The notes under the pieces are model-generated. The model had not been told where the DNA came from, did no database searches, and saw only the letters and a list, made by a program, of their open reading frames with translations. Of a DNA stretch of 10,068 nucleotides, positions 6,571 to 10,068 are shown piece by piece. Within the stretch, counting starts at the first letter, position 1; every line of letters begins with the position of its first letter. The position numbers were made by a program, and so were the translations under genes. The stretch is from JALYIM01 sp040003205 (GTDB lineage: Bacteria; Acidobacteriota; Terriglobia; Terriglobales; Acidobacteriaceae): positions 1 through 10,068 of the forward strand of contig JBDUDA010000103.1 of the NCBI GenBank assembly GCA_040003205.1, read 5' to 3'.

Positions 6571-7269
6571 CTACGCGGCTTTCGCCATTCTGCTCGCTTC
6601 AATCCCGTCAAGCGCATGCCATAAAGCTCTGCTGGCGTTTTCTGCGGCGGTGAGTGCCTTCTCGCAGGCCTCGGGATTCGCCTTTACACACTCGCCTAAT
6701 TGTTGCCGCCAAACCTGTGAGTGGAAAATGTCGGCTGTGGCGTGGAGAGTAAAGTATCCGCACGTTCTGTCGTCGGCCCCGTACATTTCCTGCAATCCGC
6801 GAGCCTTTTCTTTCGCGACACGCGGTACTTGCGACTCGTAGGCGTAGAAGGCCGCCAATGCTTCTTCGGGAGTTCCTTGGCTGGCGACAGCGTGAAAAAA
6901 TTCCATCAGTTCGGTGATCTCAGGAATAGGCTTATGTCCGTGAATAGCACGGGTACTTCCCATTCCCTCGACAAAATCCAGCCAGAGTTCTGAGTGTGGC
7001 CTGCTGCCGGCCGCATCGGAATTGCGCGAGCCCTTTTCGTCAGCCATATTGGCCAGAACCGCTCGTCGCAACAGTCCATCTTCTAAACGAATTCCGAATT
7101 GCGCCAAATAGGCAGGGAATGCTTCGACGTGGTGATAATAGTTGCGGGCATATTCGCGCAGATCGTCATGCGTCAGTTCGCCCGCCGCCCATGCCTGATA
7201 GAAAGGGTGGCAAAGTAAATCGTATTTTGCGATGCGCGTGTCCAGTTCCGAAAAAAATTCCGTCGTCAT
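6571..7269 (-). CDS. CADD-like diiron oxygenase, putative self-sacrificing p-aminobenzoate synthase (folate pathway)
   Basis: This 232-residue protein belongs to the PqqC/TenA-like heme-oxygenase fold, CADD subgroup. Chlamydia CADD makes p-aminobenzoate from its own tyrosine, replacing PabA/B/C. From family knowledge, CADD's ligands are E81, H88, E142, H174, D178 and H181, with Tyr27 consumed and Lys152 as amino donor. The equivalents here are E78, H92, E145, H176, D180 and H183, with Y24 (HPFYQAW) and K155 (YESQVPRVAKEK); tyrosines Y40, Y144 and Y172 are also kept. The one clear difference is a loop about 7 residues longer between E78 and H92. The frame is open to a TTG at 7335, but that codon lies in the -35 box. 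The ATG at 7269 has GAAAGG 7 nt upstream; ATG 7284 is less likely. It is monocistronic and convergent with the LytTR gene. Activity is inferred from residues, not shown. Confidence 0.85.
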   Translation of the reverse strand: MTTEFFSELDTRIAKYDLLCHPFYQAWAAGELTHDDLREYARNYYHHVEAFPAYLAQFGIRLEDGLLRRAVLANMADEKGSRNSDAAGSRPHSELWLDFVEGMGSTRAIHGHKPIPEITELMEFFHAVASQGTPEEALAAFYAYESQVPRVAKEKARGLQEMYGADDRTCGYFTLHATADIFHSQVWRQQLGECVKANPEACEKALTAAENASRALWHALDGIEASRMAKAA

Positions 7270-7276
7270 AAGGAAG

Positions 7277-7282
7277 CCTTTC
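7277..7282 (-). promoter_or_regulatory. Ribosome binding site deciding the CADD-like start
   Basis: GAAAGG on the minus strand lies 7 nt before the ATG at 7269. It overlaps the in-frame ATG at 7284 (ATGAAAGG), which makes the downstream ATG the better start. The protein then begins MTTEFFSEL. Confidence 0.5.
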
Positions 7283-7306
7283 ATTCGATTCTTTGGGTGA
7301 GGCACC

Positions 7307-7335
7307 AATATACGAGGCGGAGGCCCTTGTGGCAA
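7307..7335 (-). promoter_or_regulatory. Near-consensus sigma-70 promoter for the CADD-like gene
   Basis: Read on the minus strand, TTGCCA (7335-7330, 5 of 6) and TATATT (7312-7307, 5 of 6) are exactly 17 nt apart. Transcription would begin near 7300, giving a leader of about 31 nt to the ATG at 7269. This is the best promoter in the window and argues for good housekeeping-sigma expression. Confidence 0.7.
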
Positions 7336-7377
7336 CTTGCTCGGTGTTCGGTGAGAAAGGTCGAGTCCCGTTGCGCG

Positions 7378-7430
7378 ATAGGGATCCTTCGACGGCGGAA
7401 GTGCGTTCGCACTTCCTTGCTCAGGACGAC
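7378..7430. repeat. Intergenic hairpin repeat, copy A (left half of an inverted pair)
   Basis: The outer arm atagggatccttcgac (7378-7393) and inner arm ttgctcaggacgac (7417-7430) flank a perfect hairpin: ggaagtgc (7397-7404), loop gttc, gcacttcc (7409-7416). The arms match copy B in inverted orientation (outer 15 of 16, inner about 12 of 15). Together with copy B it forms a structure of about 139 bp resembling a REPIN. It lies in the divergent spacer upstream of the CADD-like promoter. Confidence 0.75.
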
Positions 7431-7455
7431 ACTATTAAAATTTGAATAAAGTAAT

Positions 7456-7516
7456 GTCATGCTGAGCGAGAGAGCCGCTCACGCAGTGAGCGGTGAGGGA
7501 GTCGAAGCATCCCTAT
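7456..7516. repeat. Intergenic hairpin repeat, copy B (right half of an inverted pair)
   Basis: The inner arm gtcatgctgagcgag (7456-7470) and outer arm gtcgaagcatccctat (7501-7516) flank a perfect hairpin: ccgctcac (7475-7482), loop gca, gtgagcgg (7486-7493). The hairpin sequence is unrelated to that of copy A although the arms match. The 25 nt between the two copies (7431-7455) are AT-rich (actattaaaatttg...). The region to 7541 shows no other clear signal. Confidence 0.75.
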
Positions 7517-7541
7517 AGCGTCTCCGTACCCCAATGTTCCG

Positions 7542-8333
7542 ATGCGGGAAGCGGATGTGTTCTCTGAGCGAAAGAACTTTAAAGCCGCCGTCCAGAATGA
7601 GACGCTGCTATCTGTGAACTCAAGACTCGAAGGCAGAAGCAGCTACATTTTTTTCGTTACCGTTTTCATGTGTTCATCCCTTTTTGCTCAGAATGCCGCC
7701 CGCATCCCGGCAGAGGTGCTCCACAAAATTGGATACATCAATTCTTCCCCACCGCCGGACTTCCAGTCTGCTTTGCTGTGGGGAATTGCCATCGCCGATA
7801 GTCGAGAAGACGGTTTCGAAAAGGCGGAGGTCAGCGTCGCCTGGACCCAGCTATCGTGCATAGTCGATGGCAAACTGGTCATCTTGAACGACGATCAGGG
7901 CAACGTCCGCGGAGGCCTTTATCGTCGTATTCCTTGGTTCGGAACTGATGCGCACGAACCGATGCCAATTTCTCATTCTTCCAAAGCAAGTGTTAAAGGG
8001 TTTACAATTCTTCCCGTGGGCCAGCGTCCCGACCGCGTATGGCACTTCTGGAGTCCCTCTCACCGCGCTAAATTGCCGCGGGGCAGGCGGGACGGTTGCA
8101 CCGCCAAGGCTCTGGTGAAGATTTCGCAAGGCGCTCTGCTGCAAATCGGGATGGATTACTGGCGCGATACCCAGTTATCTTACGGGTCCGGCGGGAACAA
8201 TCATGAGGCCGGCGTCAGCGGCTGGTATTTCCCTTCGGACCAGTGGCAAGAAGTCGTATTTTCTGACATTCCTCCTGCGGGCATAGAGATTTCTCCGGCA
8301 ATCCAGCTTCAGCGCCATCTTCCTTTAGAATGA
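7542..8333 (+). CDS. Unrecognised secreted protein, coupled to mnmG
   Basis: I do not recognise this family. The frame gives 263 residues from the ATG at 7542. A hydrophobic stretch YIFFVTVFMCSSLFAQ (about 35-50) looks like a signal peptide with cleavage after SLFA. An in-frame GTG at 7614 would give a more normal short n-region (NSRLEGRSS) and a 239-residue product, and may be the true start; neither start has a convincing ribosome binding site. The mature part has no transmembrane segment. It is rich in Trp, Gly and aromatic residues (ALLWGIAIADSRED, GLYRRIPWF, DRVWHFWSPSHRAK, GVSGWYFPSDQWQEV), suggesting a compact beta-rich fold. Two cysteines in the mature part (SCIVDG, GCTAK) might pair. 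Its stop overlaps the mnmG start codon (ATGA, 8330-8333), so the two are probably co-transcribed, though their roles seem unrelated. Confidence 0.65.
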   Translation: MREADVFSERKNFKAAVQNETLLSVNSRLEGRSSYIFFVTVFMCSSLFAQNAARIPAEVLHKIGYINSSPPPDFQSALLWGIAIADSREDGFEKAEVSVAWTQLSCIVDGKLVILNDDQGNVRGGLYRRIPWFGTDAHEPMPISHSSKASVKGFTILPVGQRPDRVWHFWSPSHRAKLPRGRRDGCTAKALVKISQGALLQIGMDYWRDTQLSYGSGGNNHEAGVSGWYFPSDQWQEVVFSDIPPAGIEISPAIQLQRHLPLE

Positions 8334-10068
8334 ATCAAGTCCTGATGCCATTCACAGAACAGTTCGATGTCGTCGTGGTCGGAGCTGGGCACGCCGGGTG
8401 CGAGGCCGCCATGGCTGCATCTCGCATGGGGCTCAAGACCGCCTTGTTTACCTTGAATGTAGATCTGATCGCGCAGATGTCTTGCAACCCCGCTATTGGC
8501 GGAATTGCAAAGGGTCACCTGGTGCGTGAGGTGGACGCACTTGGTGGCATCATGGGGGAGATTACGGACGCCGTCGGCATCCAGTTTCGTCTGCTGAATA
8601 CTTCGCGCGGACCGGCCGTCTGGTCTCCGCGCGCTCAGTGCGACAAGCAGGCTTACCGGCTCAAGATGCGAGAAGTGCTGGATTCGCAGCCGAATTTGAA
8701 AATCAAGCAGGCTGAAGTCGCGGATTTAATAATCGAAGATCTGCTTATCGAAGAAGGCTCAGAGATTCACCCCCGCCGCGTCATTCGTGGCCTTCGGCTG
8801 CGCGATGGACGTTCAATCGGCGCCGCTGCCACAATTATCACTACCGGGACCTTTCTCAACGGACTGATCCACTGCGGTGAGCAGCAGTATCCCGCAGGAC
8901 GGTCGGGTGAACCGGCCGCAGTTCTCTTAGGCGAGTCTCTCAAGCAGCTCGGACTTCGTGGCTGCCGCCTCAAAACCGGAACTCCGCCACGTCTCGACGG
9001 CCGCACCATTGATTGGTCGCGATTCCAGCTACAACCCGGCGACGAGGACCCCACGCCTTTCAGTTTTCGGACAAAACGCGTCGCCCATCACGATTCGCAA
9101 GTGCCATGCTACATCGCGTGGACGACGCCGGAGACGCAGCAGATCATCCGCGACAATGTATACCGCTCGCCGATGTATAGCGGACAGATTCAATCAATCG
9201 GACCGCGCTATTGTCCTTCGATTGAGGACAAGATCGTGAAGTTTCCTGATAAGACGACGCACCAGCTTTTTCTTGAGCCGGAAGGTTTGAACACGCACGA
9301 AATTTACGTCAACGGAATGAGCACTTCCCTTCCAGTCGAGGTGCAGCAGGCGATCCTCAAATCCATTCCTGGGCTCGAAAACGCCGAGATGCTTCGTCCC
9401 GGATACGCTATCGAATACGACTCCATTGATCCGACTGAACTTGAGCGGACGCTCGAAACCAAACAGATTGCCGGACTTTTTCTTGCCGGCCAGATCAACG
9501 GCACCAGCGGATACGAAGAAGCTGCATGTCAGGGGCTTATGGCGGGCGCAAATGCTGCCTTGAAAGTTAAGGGAGCGCCGCCATTGATTCTTGACCGCAG
9601 CGAGGCCTATACCGCCATTCTGATAGATGACCTGATTTCAAAAGGCACGAACGAGCCCTATCGAATGTTCACCTCGCGGGCAGAATTCCGCCTGCATCTG
9701 CGAATTGACAATGCCGACCGACGGCTTACGCCGCATGGGCGAAGAGTTGGACTTATTTCCGACGACGCATGGGCGGACTATCTGGCAAAGCAAACACGTC
9801 TGGAAGAACTCAAGCGGCTACTGGATTCCAAAAAGCTTACTGGACCTATGGCCGAGAGTTTTTCTGGCGAGGGAGCGCCGATCCCGCATGGGACAGACAT
9901 TTCTTCGGCGATAGGACAATCGTTGGCGCAACTTCTAAAGCGGCCCGAAGTAAGGATTGAGCATTTGGTTCCGATTTTAAGAGAGTTGACGCCGCACTTC
10001 TTTGATCGCGAACCTGAAGTGACTCCTGCCACACCAAGTGTATTGCCGTCCCAACTCCGCAATGAATT
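8330..10068 (+). CDS. mnmG: tRNA uridine-5-carboxymethylaminomethyl modification enzyme MnmG (GidA), 3' end missing
   Basis: MnmG, with MnmE, adds the (carboxymethyl)aminomethyl group to C5 of the wobble uridine in several tRNAs, using FAD, NADH and a methylene-folate donor. The frame from ATG 8330 stays open to the window edge (about 579 codons); family members have about 620-690 residues, so the C-terminal MnmE-binding helical domain is cut. Visible motifs are the FAD-binding GAGHAGCEAA (18-27), MSCNPAIGGIAKGHLVREVD with C52, GTFLNGLIHCG, LKTGTPPRLDGR, GPRYCPSIEDK with C295, and NGTSGYEEAACQGLMAGANAA. C52 and C295 correspond to the two functional cysteines of E. coli MnmG (C47, C277). The start overlaps the upstream stop (ATGA); a second in-frame ATG at 8345 is possible. 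No frameshift was found on reading it through. Confidence 0.96.
   Translation, partial: MNQVLMPFTEQFDVVVVGAGHAGCEAAMAASRMGLKTALFTLNVDLIAQMSCNPAIGGIAKGHLVREVDALGGIMGEITDAVGIQFRLLNTSRGPAVWSPRAQCDKQAYRLKMREVLDSQPNLKIKQAEVADLIIEDLLIEEGSEIHPRRVIRGLRLRDGRSIGAAATIITTGTFLNGLIHCGEQQYPAGRSGEPAAVLLGESLKQLGLRGCRLKTGTPPRLDGRTIDWSRFQLQPGDEDPTPFSFRTKRVAHHDSQVPCYIAWTTPETQQIIRDNVYRSPMYSGQIQSIGPRYCPSIEDKIVKFPDKTTHQLFLEPEGLNTHEIYVNGMSTSLPVEVQQAILKSIPGLENAEMLRPGYAIEYDSIDPTELERTLETKQIAGLFLAGQINGTSGYEEAACQGLMAGANAALKVKGAPPLILDRSEAYTAILIDDLISKGTNEPYRMFTSRAEFRLHLRIDNADRRLTPHGRRVGLISDDAWADYLAKQTRLEELKRLLDSKKLTGPMAESFSGEGAPIPHGTDISSAIGQSLAQLLKRPEVRIEHLVPILRELTPHFFDREPEVTPATPSVLPSQLRNE

Noticed and set aside
7270..7335. 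N-terminal extension of the CADD-like protein up to TTG 7335
   Set aside because: The first codon lies within the -35 box of a near-consensus promoter and the extra residues (PQGPPPRILVPHPKN) are not part of the family.
7378..7516. CRISPR array or riboswitch in the divergent spacer
   Set aside because: There are only two copies, in inverted rather than direct orientation, with no spacers of uniform size and no conserved riboswitch core.

Overview
The window looks like chromosomal DNA from a moderately GC-rich bacterium. The gene content is mostly core metabolism and RNA modification. Two features suggest the Acidobacteriota (Terriglobia/Koribacter-like): short intergenic repeats of the 'gtcatnctgagcg...gtcgaaggatccc' type, and a secreted M1-peptidase-like protein next to DinB-family and TrmH/RlmB genes. 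This placement is inference from gene style; no rRNA or other marker gene settles it. No tRNA, rRNA, CRISPR array, insertion sequence or phage gene was seen.

Layout. The 3' end of an unidentified plus-strand gene (1-103) is followed by a spacer with one degenerate repeat copy, then trpD (291-1349, tryptophan biosynthesis). Next comes a compact minus-strand set, probably one operon, transcribed from about 4455 down to 1422: a TrmH/SpoU-family rRNA 2'-O-methyltransferase (rlmB-like), a secreted M1-peptidase-like protein whose catalytic glutamate is replaced by glutamine, and a DinB-superfamily three-histidine protein. The gaps between them are only 22 and 24 nt. Divergent from this set are an acetyl-CoA acetyltransferase (4540-5733) and a LytTR response regulator (5782-6561) that has its own plausible promoter.

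A minus-strand gene (6571-7269) then meets the LytTR gene tail to tail, 9 nt apart. It encodes a close relative of Chlamydia CADD, the self-sacrificing diiron/Fe-Mn oxygenase that makes p-aminobenzoate for folate. All six metal ligands, the sacrificial tyrosine and the amino-donor lysine can be placed in it. It has a near-consensus sigma-70 promoter and a ribosome binding site. The divergent spacer upstream (7270-7541) holds a REPIN-like pair of inverted repeats, each with its own perfect hairpin of different sequence. On the other side, a gene for an unrecognised secreted protein (7542-8333) overlaps the start of mnmG by ATGA. mnmG (tRNA wobble-uridine modification) runs off the right end of the window.

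The points most worth a second look are the CADD-like pABA synthase candidate with an unusual insertion between two metal ligands, the HQxxH peptidase-like protein, and the paired repeat with compensating hairpins. I saw no obvious new multi-gene defence or mobile system.
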